Of a stretch of DNA of 64,000 nucleotides, positions 34,825-47,229 are shown piece by piece (the first letter of the stretch is position 1; the number at the start of each line of letters is the position of its first letter). The DNA comes from Chelonoidis abingdonii (Eukaryota; Chordata; Testudines; Testudinidae), in the NCBI RefSeq assembly GCF_003597395.2, contig NC_133770.1, positions 31,074,807 through 31,138,806 of the forward strand, written 5' to 3'. The position numbers and the translations under genes were made by a program. The notes beneath the pieces are model-generated. The model was not told where the DNA came from. It saw only the letters and a list, made by a program, of their open reading frames with translations, and made no database searches.

Positions 34825-37189
34825 CAGACCTCAATGCATGAGCTTCAAGCTAGGCTTTATGTGAGTGTGACCCACAGAAGGGAATATTAGATGTGGGATT
34901 TTGGGCATACCCTCTTTTCTCACTTATTGATTTAATGCCTGAGAGCCAGGACTGGTTTTGCATATCAAGGCTTGAGGAGCTCCTGGAGACCTGATGCCCT
35001 TTGATTTTAAACCAACATGCTGCTTCATCCTACTGACCAGCATTAGGCAGCCAAAGTTCCTGCCCTGCCAGCTGGAACACCGCTGCAGCCATTGCCAACC
35101 ATCTGCCATTTGCATCCACCTACCCACCCAGCTGCTGATCAGCTCTCCTCGCTGCTCCAGGCTGCTCAAATCCCATCCACCTCTTCTCCCATCCCTGTTA
35201 GTGATCCCTTTAGCCCTTCACTTGCCCTTCCAGCTTCCCAGCTGCAAAATGGCACTACCTCATTGTTCATATCCTCAGGCCAGGTCTCCTTTTCCCTGAC
35301 TACAAACTACTACCCTAGTCCTGTTGTAACAGCACCTTTTCTTCCCTCTGATTCCTCATTATCACTGCTTCTTGCACTCTCTCTCTCTCTCTCTCTCTCT
35401 GTGTCTTTGGCTCCCTGCTATTTCTTATCCTCTCCTCCCAGCCTCAAGTCTCCCACTACTCCACAATTTGCCCTCTGGTTCCCTGTTCACATTGTGTCTT
35501 CTTCCTCTCTTCCCGGCCCCCCTTCCTATCAGTACTTGTCTGGCCACCCAGCTCTGCTTCTGATTTCCTACTGTTCTGACACTGGATTGTTGGGGCGGGG
35601 GGAGGAAGGGGGAGGGAATAGCTATGTTACAGGCCAGTTTTGAAAATGTGGCCACTTGTTTCCAAACTAACTGTTTCTCAAGGTGTTCTTTTGTCCTGAC
35701 ACAAATGACCCTTGTTTACTTTCCAACAGCTTTTAATAAATAAAAAAATCTTTCCTCTGCCTGGAGAATTAACCCAGCAGACCTGCAGTGGCTTTTGTGG
35801 AGCCTTTCTAGTCTACAATAAAAATCCATGAAAATCTCCTGTAAACACACATCCTCAGCATTTCTGCAAAATGTGTACTATTTTCACAATGGCCCATTAC
35901 AACAGCCCATCTGTCAGCTCCCTTTCATGGCCACAGGTGAAGGATGGAAAATTCTTTTGAATTGAGCATTGTGGGCCATGGGAGGAGAGCTGGTCTGCTG
36001 CTGAATAGCTTGACCTCCCACAAAGCCAAGATCTGCAGCCTTCTGGGGCTTCTAGACATGACTGGCATTTAGTCAAATAGTGCCCTGGGCATGCCTGAAT
36101 TTCATGCCCCTCCAAAACAGTAATTAATTGGGGCTAAACATTAACCTAGAATGTCAGTGGTCCACTCTAGTGTTAGGCATGCTGAGCAGCCACCCAGTTT
36201 ACTCATCCCTAAGGCTAACCCTATTTCAAGGGCCTTTTTATTGGAAGGTCCTGAAGGTTGATTCATGTTACTGTATTCAGTAGTACAAAGATGTTACACA
36301 GTCACTTTTTAATTTTCACAGAGAGCAGCATAACTCAGCATATTATTATGAAACTGTGATGCACACTGACAGGGCAGGTGCCATATTCTAGGAACGGGCA
36401 AACCGGTTCACTTATCTTAATGGCCAACGTGAACCTCAGGCCAGACTGCAAATTGAATCAGAGCTATTATTTAGATTACAATAATCTAAATAGCCTAAAT
36501 AAACAATAGTCCAAACAACACAGCACAACAAAAACCACAGATAACTCCATGTACTCCCTGTACCCCAACTGGCCTGTTTCCTGTTCTTGCAGAAATGCCA
36601 TCACCAGTTCTCAGCAGAACTGGCACAGAGTGTCTGAGATTTGAATATAGCCACTGACCAGAGGCCAGCAGAGACCGTTCCACACCTGAGAATTTGCTCA
36701 ATAGACTGTTGCCAAAGGGAGGAATAAAGTGATTTGGGGCAGCTAGAAACCAGAATAGGAACGGGTAAACCACAGAGAGAGGGAGAGATTTCTGTTAATC
36801 TCACAGATCATTTTTTGAGGTTTTAAGGTGCAGTTTCCCAGCTTTTTTCCCCAAGAATGATTCAATTATTCAGTTTTAAAAAGCAAACATAAAAATATAT
36901 AAATAAAACAGGAAGCCCGTGCTATGTATCAGGTGTAGGAGACCATCCCAAGAGCAAGGCTGGCCCCAGTCTGAGCCATATGCAATGTGTTTACTATATT
37001 TGTTTTTCCATTGCAATTTTTCTGTTTCCCTTTCTCCCTGGTTTTGTAGTCTCTGCATGTGTTCGTAATTCTGCTCATTGTTCTACCTTTCTCCCATTGT
37101 TTTTTTTAATTGGAATTGTTTCTCTCTGGTCCTTTTTTCATAGTTTCTCCTTAGTGAAACACAAAGCCAATAACATGCAAGTTAACTTT
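34825..37189. other. Unassigned DNA
   Basis: No supportable gene. The longest frame here (183 codons at 35092) is low-complexity Ser/Pro/Leu read across a pyrimidine-rich stretch. Confidence 0.45.
35377..35400. repeat. (CT)12 microsatellite
   Basis: Twelve uninterrupted CT units in a pyrimidine-rich region. Confidence 0.95.
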
Positions 37190-38712
37190 TGAACACCGCC
37201 GGAGGGATGGCGGGGGGGAGGAGAGGAGGTATATGGGCCTGTGGTGCCTATGTTCCAGCAATATTCAGGGCACGGTGGCATGGCTCCACCAATGTTCACG
37301 GCCAGATTGCTCCCCCGGCCCCACCTGCCTCCCCTGCATGGCTCCTCCGGAGCATCCTGCCTCTGCCCTGGGCAGCAGGCTGCTGCCCTGCAGTTCTGCA
37401 CTGCACTTCCTCGCTGGTTGCTGCTGGCTACAAAAGGGAACGGCACTGGTGGCAGGGTGAGGAGTTTGGGTGGAGGTTCAGAGCAGTGAGTGACTGCAGC
37501 AGCTCAGGAAGCCCCAGGTGGCTGCTCAGCCTGCCTTGGGTTTTTTCTTTCCCTTCCTCTCCTCCACTTTTCTTTTGCTACTTTCCCTTCTTTGCGGCTG
37601 TAGCCAGCGCACTCCAACCTCCCCACTCCAGGCTTCCTCCTTCCCATCTCAACTTTGGGGGGAGAAACTCAGCTGTTTTCCTGTCTCCTCGCTGCAAACA
37701 ACTTCACCGCTTCTCCTCCTCCCCCACTCCCACTGAGCCAGCTTCTTTCCCCTCTGTCTCCCTGGGTGCAATGTAGCCACCTGCTGCCCCATGGCCAGCA
37801 GGACTTCTCGCTGCACCACCCGCACATGAGCAGCTCCTTTCAGGGCTTCTCCTGGGGTGCAGCATGAAGTCTCTCCCCCCTCCCCAATCTCTTTCTGGAG
37901 TTGAGGGTGGGGAAAAGTTTGTTGGTTGTAGGTTTTCCCTCTGAACTCTTGTCGCTCTTGTTTTTGAATGAGGATTTCTTGCTCTGGGGAAGTATAACCC
38001 CCTGGACCTGAGATGGGCCCTAGGAACATGTCCAGTGAGAGTGGTGCTAGGTGAGTGTGCTGCTGGGGGGAGGGGATGCTCCCCCAGAGCTCACTGCTGC
38101 GGGCAGGGAGAGGGCTGGGGGGAGTTCTCCTCTCTGGCCCCAGCCCTGGTGCAGCCTGCCTGCACCCTAAACTCTTCATTCCTGGCCCCACCCCAGAGAC
38201 CACACCCCCAGCCAGATCCCCCATCATCATCCCCCCCAATCCCAACCCTCTGACTCACCCTTATCCCCCTCCTGAAAGCTTTATCCCCAGCCCCACCCCA
38301 CAGCCCTGATCCCTTTACTTCAATCCTCTGCCCTATCCCTGAGCCCCTCCCTCATTCCAACCCCTTCCCCAAAGTCCCTGCCCCAATTCCACCCCTCCCT
38401 GCCCCTATTCCAACTCCTTTCCCCAAATCCCCCTCCTGGCCCTACCTCTTCCCTGCCTCCTCCCCTGAGCACGTCACATTCTTGCTCCTCCCTCTCGGAG
38501 CTTGCTACACCACCAAACAGCTGTTTGGCAGCAACAAGCGCTGGGAGGTAGGCGGAAGGAGTGGGGATGTGGCGTGCTCAAGGAAGGAGGCAGAGGTGGA
38601 GCAGAAGTGAGGTGGGGGAAGGAACCTTGGCTGCCGGTGAGTGCTAAACACCCACTAATTTTTCCCAGTGGGTGCTCCAGCCCTGGAGTACCCACGGAGT
38701 CAGTGCCTATGG
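37190..38712 (-). repeat. GC-rich dispersed repeat block
   Basis: An abrupt rise in GC relative to both sides, with long pyrimidine tracts (38180-38470). The right end reads, on minus, CATAGGCACTGACTCCGTGG and then GGAGCACCCACTGGG, a terminus I recall from common turtle repeats. The open frames on both strands are compositional. I could not find a target duplication, so the class is unknown. Confidence 0.4.
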
Positions 38713-38914
38713 TAATATGCTGTCTGCCAATTTTTATACATTTTATACATCTTTTCTTTATAGTAAATTGCCAGAGACATAAGTTATTCTTGTCACTGGC
38801 TGGGGGGATAAAAACAACCTGGACATTCCATTACTCATTTTTGTTTCTATTTCTAATTCTACAGCGAAGCATAGCACCCTCGGTGCCTGCGTGGCACCCG
38901 TCCCTTCTCATCTG

Positions 38915-38960
38915 ACTTCTTTCCTGTTGGTAGTTATACTTCTTTCCTGTTGGTAGTTAT
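38915..38960. repeat. Perfect tandem duplication, 2 x 23 bp
   Basis: Two identical adjacent 23-base units, each beginning ACTTCTTTCCTGTTGG. Identity implies a recent event or an assembly artefact. Confidence 0.95.
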
Positions 38961-40490
38961 GCTCCATGCTTGTGGTGCATCAGTGAAAGGTGGTAAGTGA
39001 TGTAGGTGGGGAGAAAGGCGTTTCATTAACCATAGAACACATTATATTACATGGGGGGGGGGAATGCAACACCAATGCCGGGTTTTTATGTGATCATAGA
39101 CCTAATAAAGACATGTTTCATGCTTCAGTCATGCTGCACTCTAGAGCTACTGGAGAGAGGAGCATTTCAGAAACTGCCCCATAATAACTTCAACCAGTGG
39201 GTAACATCGTCCCAGCAGCTATGTGTTTTGTACAGCTGTAGATGACCTCACACAAATGAACACCATTACAGTAAACAAAGAGCATGTCCCTGCTGTTTCT
39301 TATGCTATTGACTGTGGACCATAGTCTCTGCAGCATTCAGCTTTAGACTCGGAATGGGTGGTACGTATTAGCACTTCTTTCATGCTGGTTTCTCTTTTTC
39401 CAGGATGCCTTTTTTTCTCTCTCTCTTTGATAGCAAAGCCTCTTGCTGATACAGTTGCTGAGAATGCCTAAAAATGTGAATTGAGTGCATTTGCAGAATC
39501 TGAAACAACAGCTCTGTGGTGTGCTCTACTGCTCCAGCCCTTTCAGTGGGTGCTAACTCCAATGCCCAGTGAGATACATTAAATACTAACATCATTGGCT
39601 ATTTCACTGTTCATCAAAGTATATAAGAAATGGTTTGGGAGAGAATTCATGTCCAACCTCCCCCCCACCCTACAGTCATGAAGGAGCCAAGGCCAAGCAG
39701 CCTAGCAGAATGCAGGGAGAGCCACGATCAAGAAGCCCATGGGGCTATACAAGCCTCTGGAAGGGAAGCCAAGCCTGACATGCTAGCAAAGCACATGGGT
39801 GTATTAGGACTCCATTGAGAGGGGAGAATAACATAATGAGCCCAGTGCCATGTGTGATCATATTTGGAACATCTTTACAATCTGTTGTAAGTGGCATCTG
39901 ATGGAGGTAGAGTTTATTTTGCGGGTAGCACTGGGAAGACTACCATTATCTTTTTACTTCCATTAAGGAACTACTTACAGCCTGCAAATTCTCTGCCCAA
40001 CCCTAGGCATGAGAGAGAGCAGCCTGGGAGCTGCTCTAAACTATGTGGGCTCGGCCCTGTGAGGATCATAGCCAGCTGGGGACTGCCATAATACGTTGTG
40101 TTCTGGCCACTCCCATGTCTCAAAACACTCTTCCCCTCCTAGAATGCATCTTATGCCATAGGCTGGAGGGACGAAGGACTACAGGCAATGGAGCTGCATC
40201 CTGTGCCTGCTAGGAACTTCCTCATACTGGGGCATGTCTCCGTTCCTCTTGGGTTGCCTGAGTGGGGCCAAGGAAGCAAGGCAGGACCGAGAATCTGGTC
40301 TTTTGGGGTTTTTTTGCCATAGTGAAAACATTGTTAGGATAAACAAAACTGTGTCCTCCATAATGTACATTATAGCAGAACTGGTCCCCATTCCTGCAAA
40401 GAAAACCACGTGGGCCGATCCCTCTGTTTATGCAGTACTCTTTGTGGGAGCAGGGCCTTTTAGTCTGCTGGAAAATCTACAGTCTATACA
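38961..40490. other. Unassigned DNA
   Basis: No gene recognised. It has a G-run at 39053-39062 and a C-run at 39660-39667. Confidence 0.45.
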
Positions 40491-40494
40491 GAAG

Positions 40495-40690
40495 AAGGAT
40501 GATCTTGTGAGTCATTGGCTCTGGGCTTCTGTTCCCATCTCTGTCATTGACTTCCTTTGTGCCTTTGGGCAAGTTACTTAACCATTCTGCGCCTGAGTTT
40601 CCGCACTGTAAAATGGAGATAATGACAGCTATCTAACTTCTGTGGCTCATTGATGTTTGTAAAGTGCTTGACATCCTCAGGAAACAGGCC
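40495..40690 (+). repeat. MIR element
   Basis: Good match to the classic MIR order: TCTGTCATTGACTTCC, CTTTGGGCAAGTTACTTAAC, TGCGCCTGAGTTTCC, CTGTAAAATGGAGATAATGA, then TTTGTAAAGTGCTTG. Confidence 0.7.
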
Positions 40691-41059
40691 TACAGAAACA
40701 TAAGAAATTATAGTGTGGGCTGAGCAATGTGCAAAGTACACAGTTAGAATTCTACCTGGATGGTTATTTAAGGAAAGTATGGGAGTAAGGTTAATATAAG
40801 GCATGTAAGGAAACATACATCATTGGTTTTGTTATACATATTCCACCGGACAGTCAACATTTTTAAGGACTGATTTTTTTTTAAATGGTGTGTGCCTTTC
40901 CTGTAATTGTGGATACAATAGTTCATGAAATTTAGCCAAGTCCTTTTTCTAAATTTGCTATTTAAAAAAAACTTGGACCTTGAATATTTTATCATGAATT
41001 AACATTCATTGAAAAGAGTTTGGCTCTGTAAGCATACTTTTTCCACTGGACTGTAAACT

Positions 41060-41150
41060 TTAAATGTGTGCAGGGGTGCTAGAACAATTTGTACAGTGTG
41101 GGTGCTGAGAGCCACTGAACCAAACTGTAATCCCTGTATCTGATGGAAAC
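41060..41150 (+). repeat. Dispersed repeat fragment
   Basis: GGTGCTAGAACAATTTGTAC and the following bases resemble a common turtle repeat (from memory). It is about 90 bp long and non-coding. Confidence 0.3.
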
Positions 41151-41364
41151 CACTTCAAGCCAATGAAAGTGTGTCAATTTATTTTTCAGCAGTTCATAGT
41201 TCATAAACTGTCCCCCTCCCCAAAATAAATCAAGATGAGTGCTACAGTAAAATTTGTTCTGGACTGTGTACTCTGTTAGTCTTGTTTTAGAATAGATTTT
41301 TAAAATTTCTCTTCTAAAACAAAGTGACACTGCAACATATTCAGTGTTATTCTTGCCGCATTGG

Positions 41365-41445
41365 CCCCTGAAGAAGTAGCTTGAAAGCTTGTCTTTAAAT
41401 CAACAGAAGTTGGGCCAATAAGCTCACCCACCTTGTCACTACAAT
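41365..41445 (+). mobile_element. Hammerhead-like repeat fragment (Penelope-related?)
   Basis: CTGAAGA (41368-41374), a shortened hairpin remnant AGTAGCTT, GAAA (41383-41386) and GCTTGTC, then CAACAGAAGTTGGGCCAATA. Same motif order as 6530-6567 but with helix II mostly deleted. Known to me as a separate common sauropsid repeat. Confidence 0.4.
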
Positions 41446-41449
41446 GTAG

Positions 41450-44365
41450 AAAGTAACAGTCTTTGGGAATAACATCAAGAACCAAGTATTACATTTCCCT
41501 GCTACCTCAGCCAAACTCTATTGTTGTGATAGCTGCTTATTCGTAATCAGAAATGTCTCTACTATTTCATCAAGCAGACATAAATCTGATAAAATTAGTG
41601 AGAGAATCTAAAAATGGTGACCCAACCCTCTAACCAGTCTGGTGCTTATCTTTCATGTGTGATTAATATAGGACGTAGAGGTGATATATGGATCCACATC
41701 TGAATTAACTTTGGACCAGAATTTGGAGTGAAGGCTTAAGACTGAACCCAGAGTTAAAGCTAGGTCCAGCTTTGGCATTTTTTGACATGCCTGCAGAACA
41801 TTCTAGATCAATTTAAACTTCAGACAGTTCTCTTCTGTAGAAGCAACAGTAACAGGCATTGCCAGGACAAGTTTCAGGGGTGTAAGTAAATCTGCTACAA
41901 TCTGTTCTGCATAATAAAAAAAAAAAAAGATTTTCTCATGGTAATCAAGATATCATGCATACCATTTCAGCAAGATTGTGTTGTTCCTCCCTAGCCTGTG
42001 AGCATTAAGAAAAATCAGTGACAGCTTTCAACTCTAGTGATCAGTTTGTGTTGATTTGCAATATTCAAGACTGTCGTCATAAAGAAATGGGTTAGAAACT
42101 TACCTTTTGCTAAAGAAAAAACTGAAAACTGAAATTGTCGGTTACATTTCTGATTCTTCAAGTTAGCGACAACCCACGTCTGAAGTCTTTCCAGGTCTGG
42201 AAAGGCCAGCCTTGATTAAGGCTTGGATTTGATTTTGACAGCACGGAACTCACAAGCAGTGCTAAAAAGGTATTGACCTCAAATGACTGTCATCTCACAC
42301 AAACAACTCATCTTATGAGAGAATCACAATTTCTCATCACAGCTGTTCTGGCAGAATTTCTGCTGTCCCATGCTGCGCTTGATTTAGATCTGGAAAACAG
42401 GCTCCTGGATTTGAATCCAACCCGGACTCAAACCATAAAGGCAGGCTGACCTCTAGGGATGTGACTATAAATCCCATCAATTGTGGGCATGTGAATAAGG
42501 ACACTTAAAGATCCCTGTTCTGATTCAAATCATGGCTGTTCCTTTCCTCTGGAAAGTGAGACTAAATACTCTTTGTATGTTGTGTTTTTCACTACATATT
42601 TCAGTAACTGGTATATTTTTGGGGTCCTATTGTCTCTGATCCTTGTACAAATGCATTGAAGAAAAGGGTGTAAGGAACCGTATCCCATTTCTGTTCCCTC
42701 AGAGTGCTCTAACCATGCAAATTGCTCCAAATGGGTCATGGTCTGGACCTCCCACCCCAAACTCCACCCCAGTCTATGGATCTGGCAAGGCCCATAAAGA
42801 GAAGCAATCAGCACCATTCTAAAGTCTAGAGCAGCTTATATGTTCCCCTGCACGCCAGGGAGCTGGAGAAATGCCTGCTGGGCACCATGTTGCCCTCAAA
42901 TCAGGTACAGGTTTAAGGGTACAGTTTGGACCTTTCTTTATGGAAAGGGATGATACAGATATTGCGCAGGTTGATGCATTCCCCTCCTTTCTTTAGTGGC
43001 ACTTGTGAAAACATCTGAAAGAATTTCAGAATCCTTCGATCTGGATTCACAAATGACTTTTAAAGCAGAAAACCTAAAGATGAAAATCCATGTTCAGTCA
43101 CACTTCAGTAACAAGTTACTTGGATGGTTAAAATATAACTTCTGTGGGACTAATTTCCTCCCACTGGGGTAATTACTAAAGAAAGTGTTTGCGGAGGGGT
43201 ACGTCAACAGAACCCTTCTTCCTGTTTCTCCATGCAAGGGATTTATAAATCTTTGCTTGTGACATCATAATCTGTTGCTGTGGGAATGCTTGTAGTATCA
43301 CAAACATAGGATTACAACCTCAGAGTAGGAGCAAACAGAAATAGGAGATTGGTTCTGTGAGATAAAAAACTGTCTTTACTGAGGATAAATAGATCATCCT
43401 TCCAAACCTTTCAAGATCAGGCTTACACACATCTTATAAAACCGAGATCGGATTCCAGATTGCTATCTCATAGTAACTGTTACCGAAATATTGGGTCTGC
43501 CTAGCTGACTTTCACATAACCTAATTCACAGTTTAGCAAACCCACTGAATATTCACTTGAGGAAAAAAAGAGATCTGGAAAAGGATGTAAAGTAAATAGA
43601 CTTTAATGAACCTTTTACTTACAACAGAATGTTATAGCTTTTTCTTACTGACAGTGAAAACTGCAAGTAACAGCACATTCCTAACAAGGTTAAATATATG
43701 ACTAGATCTCCACATGAGCCAGGTTTATATAACAACATGGAGAAAAAACCCAGTTTAACCCTTAGTCCTTGACCGTTCTAAAGCAATCTTTCTTGAAATA
43801 CAAATATAACAGAAATGGTACTAGATCGGCGCTACTGTGAGGATCACTGAGGAGGGTATGGGAATAGCTGGTGCAGCTGAGAAGAGATGTTCAATGCATT
43901 TTGTCTGTACAGTGCAGTTGCAAACAAGATGCCTTGGGAGTCCTGTGGCTTGCTGTCAGGAGTGTTGTGCAATGCTCCTTATACCTGCTGCAGACAGGGT
44001 TAACGTACTGCCTGATGAGAGAGGATGATACTCTGACCACACCTGCAACACAGCAGACTACACCCCTAGGAGCCAAGGGACACTTCCAGGTAGAGTTAGG
44101 CTTCAAGGGAGTGCTGGCTCTGAATTGTGCTGGTGTCGAAGCAGGAGCATGCCTACAAAGGGAGAAGATTTTTTGTCTTTTTTCTCTTCCACCCAGCACA
44201 TCCACTTAGGGGCTTCCTGAAGCATGTCCTTTGTTTCTAATCTATTAGAACAGAAATTAAATGAAATCCATAAGGATCAGTAAATACATATGCAAATGTT
44301 ACTTTTTCTTGTAGGTCATCACCATAGTAACTATTACTATGGGAGACAAAGAGGCAGGGTCTAGT
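41450..44365. other. Unassigned DNA
   Basis: About 2.9 kb with no supportable gene or bounded repeat. Confidence 0.45.
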
Positions 44366-44369
44366 GGTC

Positions 44370-44485
44370 TGGGCACAGGAATGGGAATTGCAATCTCCTG
44401 GGTTCTATCCCTCATGCTGATTTTGCCTTGCTCTGTTACTCTGGGTAAGCCACTTATCCTCTCTGCCAGTTTTCCTTTCTGTTCA
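44370..44485 (+). repeat. MIR-like fragment
   Basis: Contains TCCTGGGTTCTATCCCTC, then TTACTCTGGGTAAGCCACTT and TTTTCCTTTCTGTTCAGTGG, the MIR order with some decay. Confidence 0.5.
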
Positions 44486-45153
44486 GTGGAGCTACTGCCT
44501 GCCTACCTGATGTCTCCTTATAGCATTCCTAGGAGGTAGGCAGCGTTCTAAGGCACTAGGTGGAAGACTACATACTGTTGCAAATGTATGACCTTTTTGT
44601 GCCTGGTTCTTATGTGAGATGCTCTCTCTCTATGCAGAGACCAGGCATAATTAAGCCCTCTGCTCCCTGCTTTGTCATTGTGCCCCTGAAGGTCAAGCTA
44701 CACTAAAGGAGTGAGAATGGTAGGGGAGGAGTCTGGATCATGGCTAGACTTGGCAGAATTAGATTTTCATTTTTTTATAATTTTGATGGACAATATTGAT
44801 GTTTCCTTTTAAGCACTTTTCAATTTTTATGCATTTAAATTTTCACAATTGCACAAAATTTTGGGTTGTGGGAAATTATTGAGTCAGACAATTATTGGCA
44901 GCCAGGGCTGAGTTTCAAAAAGTTAAAGCTTTATAACTGTCAGAACCCAAACTGTTAACAGTATATATAAAAATTTTATCCTCAAATCAAACTCTAAGAA
45001 GTTCTCAAGCTGCATTTTTCTTACTTTGCCTATCTGAAAATTTCAATTATCATCACCTGGAAATATTTCTCCCTCAATTTGTATGTCTGATGAAATTGAC
45101 ATTGACAGTTACAATAAAAATTGAATCCTTTCAAGCGTAGTCATAGTCCATCC

Positions 45154-46093
45154 CAGTGATGAGCTGCTAAAAAATTAACAACTGGTTCCCTCCTCCTCAC
45201 CCCATGAAGGGGTCATGCCCCCCTCCCCAGGACCCCTGCCCCATCCACCCTCTTCCCTGTCCCCTGACTGCCCCCTGCTGCCCCATCCAATCTCTCCTCT
45301 CATTCCTGATGGCCCTCCGGGACCCCCCATTCAATCCCCCTGTTCCCTACCCTCTGACCGCCCCTACCCCTATCCACCCACCTCCAAACTCCCTTACCCT
45401 CTTCCAACACCCGTTCCCTGCCCCCTTACGGCACTGGAGGCCAAGCCAGGGGTGCTGGGCCGGGTCAGAGCCGCTTGACTGGGGATGCCCGGCCAGAGTT
45501 GGGGCCTGGCCAGAGCCACTCTACCCGGCCAGCTGGAGTCAGGGCCGGGGCCAGAGCTGGGCCAGGACTGGCTGGCTGCGCCGCCAAGACCGGAGTCAGG
45601 CTGTGCCGCTAGGACCAGAGACATGTCATGCCACTGGGATGGGAGCCGGAGCCAGCGCCAGGGTCAGGGCATGCCACCTGGCCGGGGCTCCTGGCTGGGG
45701 CTGGGGCCGGAGCCAGAGGTGGGCCAAGCCACCAGGGCCGGAGGGCGCTAGGCCGCGCCAGGGCCAGGCCATACTGGGGCAGGAGCCGGGGCTGGGCCAC
45801 ACCACCCGGCCGAGACTGAAGCCAGAGCTGGGCCCAGGGTGCGCCGCCCCTCCCCGGCACCCTCCTCGCTCCCCCCCACAACTCACTTGTGCAAAGCTGC
45901 TCTTCTCAGCCCTCCCAGGCTTCCCGCGTTCAGGGGAGGAGGCAGAGGGGGGCTGGGGCAGGGCAGGGAGCTGCTGGAGCTTAATGGGTTGTTAAATTTA
46001 AAAGCCCGCATGAGACAACTGGTTCTAAAAGGGCTTCTAAATTTAACAACTGGTTCCTGTGAACCGGTGGGAACTGGCTCCAGCTCACCATTG
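45154..46093 (+). mobile_element. Non-autonomous hAT element, GC-rich, 940 bp
   Basis: Flanked by a perfect 8-bp target duplication GTCCATCC (45146-45153 and 46094-46101). Ends: CAGTGATGAGCTG and CAGCTCACCATTG, inverted with 11 of 13 bases matching. The inner ends also share ATTAACAACTGGTTCC-like sequence. The interior is GC-rich with Pro/Gly/Arg-rich frames on both strands (the longest 263 codons at 45204), which reflect composition. No transposase fragment seen. Confidence 0.82.
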
Positions 46094-46101
46094 GTCCATC
46101 C

Positions 46102-47222
46102 TCTTCACTAGCCAGTGGCATTGGTTGGATACAGAGCAAAGTGCACACACTGCACTGTCCTATGGGCTCCTTTCTGAGCACAATGTGCAATTCTTGCACA
46201 CTGGAGTTGCTCCTGGCATGATACAGGCCTGCAGTACCCACATTGTGACTCATGTGCTTCTCTAGGCCGGCACAGCCTGGTCTTCAGAGTGTAACAAAAA
46301 TCTACTTGTTGATATTACACAACTCAGTCTTAGCTAGCCAAAGAGTTATTTTTGTCATGCTCATAATCCACCTGTTGCCCATTTGCAGATCTCTGGTTGC
46401 GTGATATGTTGGTATCGAGAAGCCTCATTTAAATGTTGCTTTCTTATGGTTGCTTCACAAGTTTCTCTAGGCAGCTGAAGGCACAGGTAATGTTGCAGAG
46501 TATTACATTTGGAGAATGCTGAAGTGAAGGATGCTTGGAAGTCTGCAATAGTTGTTGAAAGCTATTTGCTGTCTGGTTTCTAGGAGACAGCAAGACTCAT
46601 AGCATTTTTTCTTTGCAGTCTGTACCTCTCAAGAATTTGTCAGCTAACACACTTGATCAAGACTGATAAAACTCTTTTAAAAACAATTATAGAGGTTGCA
46701 TTATAGAATGGGGACAGTAAAGTATGGAAATAAAATGATTGCTGAAGATAAGGTCTATGCAAACAGCATCCACGGATGTGTGGGTGGAACTCCCATTGGT
46801 GCTAGTGATAGATGCATGTGTAAATCCCTGGGCATCTTGACAATTTTCCCCTTAATATGCTTTGACTGGACTTCATATTCAGCAATCATTTTATTTCTGC
46901 AATTTATTTTCTAAAACACCATCTCCATTATTTAATCCAGCACTCCCTATATTTTTCAAAACAAGAAAAGGGAGTCCCCTTCAGTCTGCAGTTATCAAGT
47001 GGATACTCTGGTATGAGTCTTAATAATAAAAATGAGGCAGAATATTGATTTCAGTCAAAGATTATTTGAGAAAGTGGATATGGCCCGATAATCATAAATA
47101 AATACTACTTGACGATTATAGACCACTTTTGATTTTCAAAGCACTGAGAAGTCGCACAAGTGATAAATCTGTTTTCTGATGCTCATTTATCAATAAAGGT
47201 GCAAATGACATGCAAGGTATTA
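46102..47222. other. Unassigned DNA
   Basis: No gene or bounded repeat recognised. Confidence 0.45.
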
Positions 47223-47229
47223 AAAACAG

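Noticed and set aside
35092..35643. 183-codon Ser/Pro/Leu-rich frame
   Set aside because: Read across pyrimidine-rich low-complexity DNA including (CT)12; no domain resemblance.
37189..38245. Open frames of 195 and 198 codons on opposite strands
   Set aside because: They overlap in GC-rich repeat DNA, are low in complexity and have no recognisable family.
45204..45995. 263-codon plus-strand open frame, Pro/Gly/Arg-rich
   Set aside because: It lies inside the GC-rich hAT element, overlaps equally open frames on both strands and has no domain; the openness is explained by composition.
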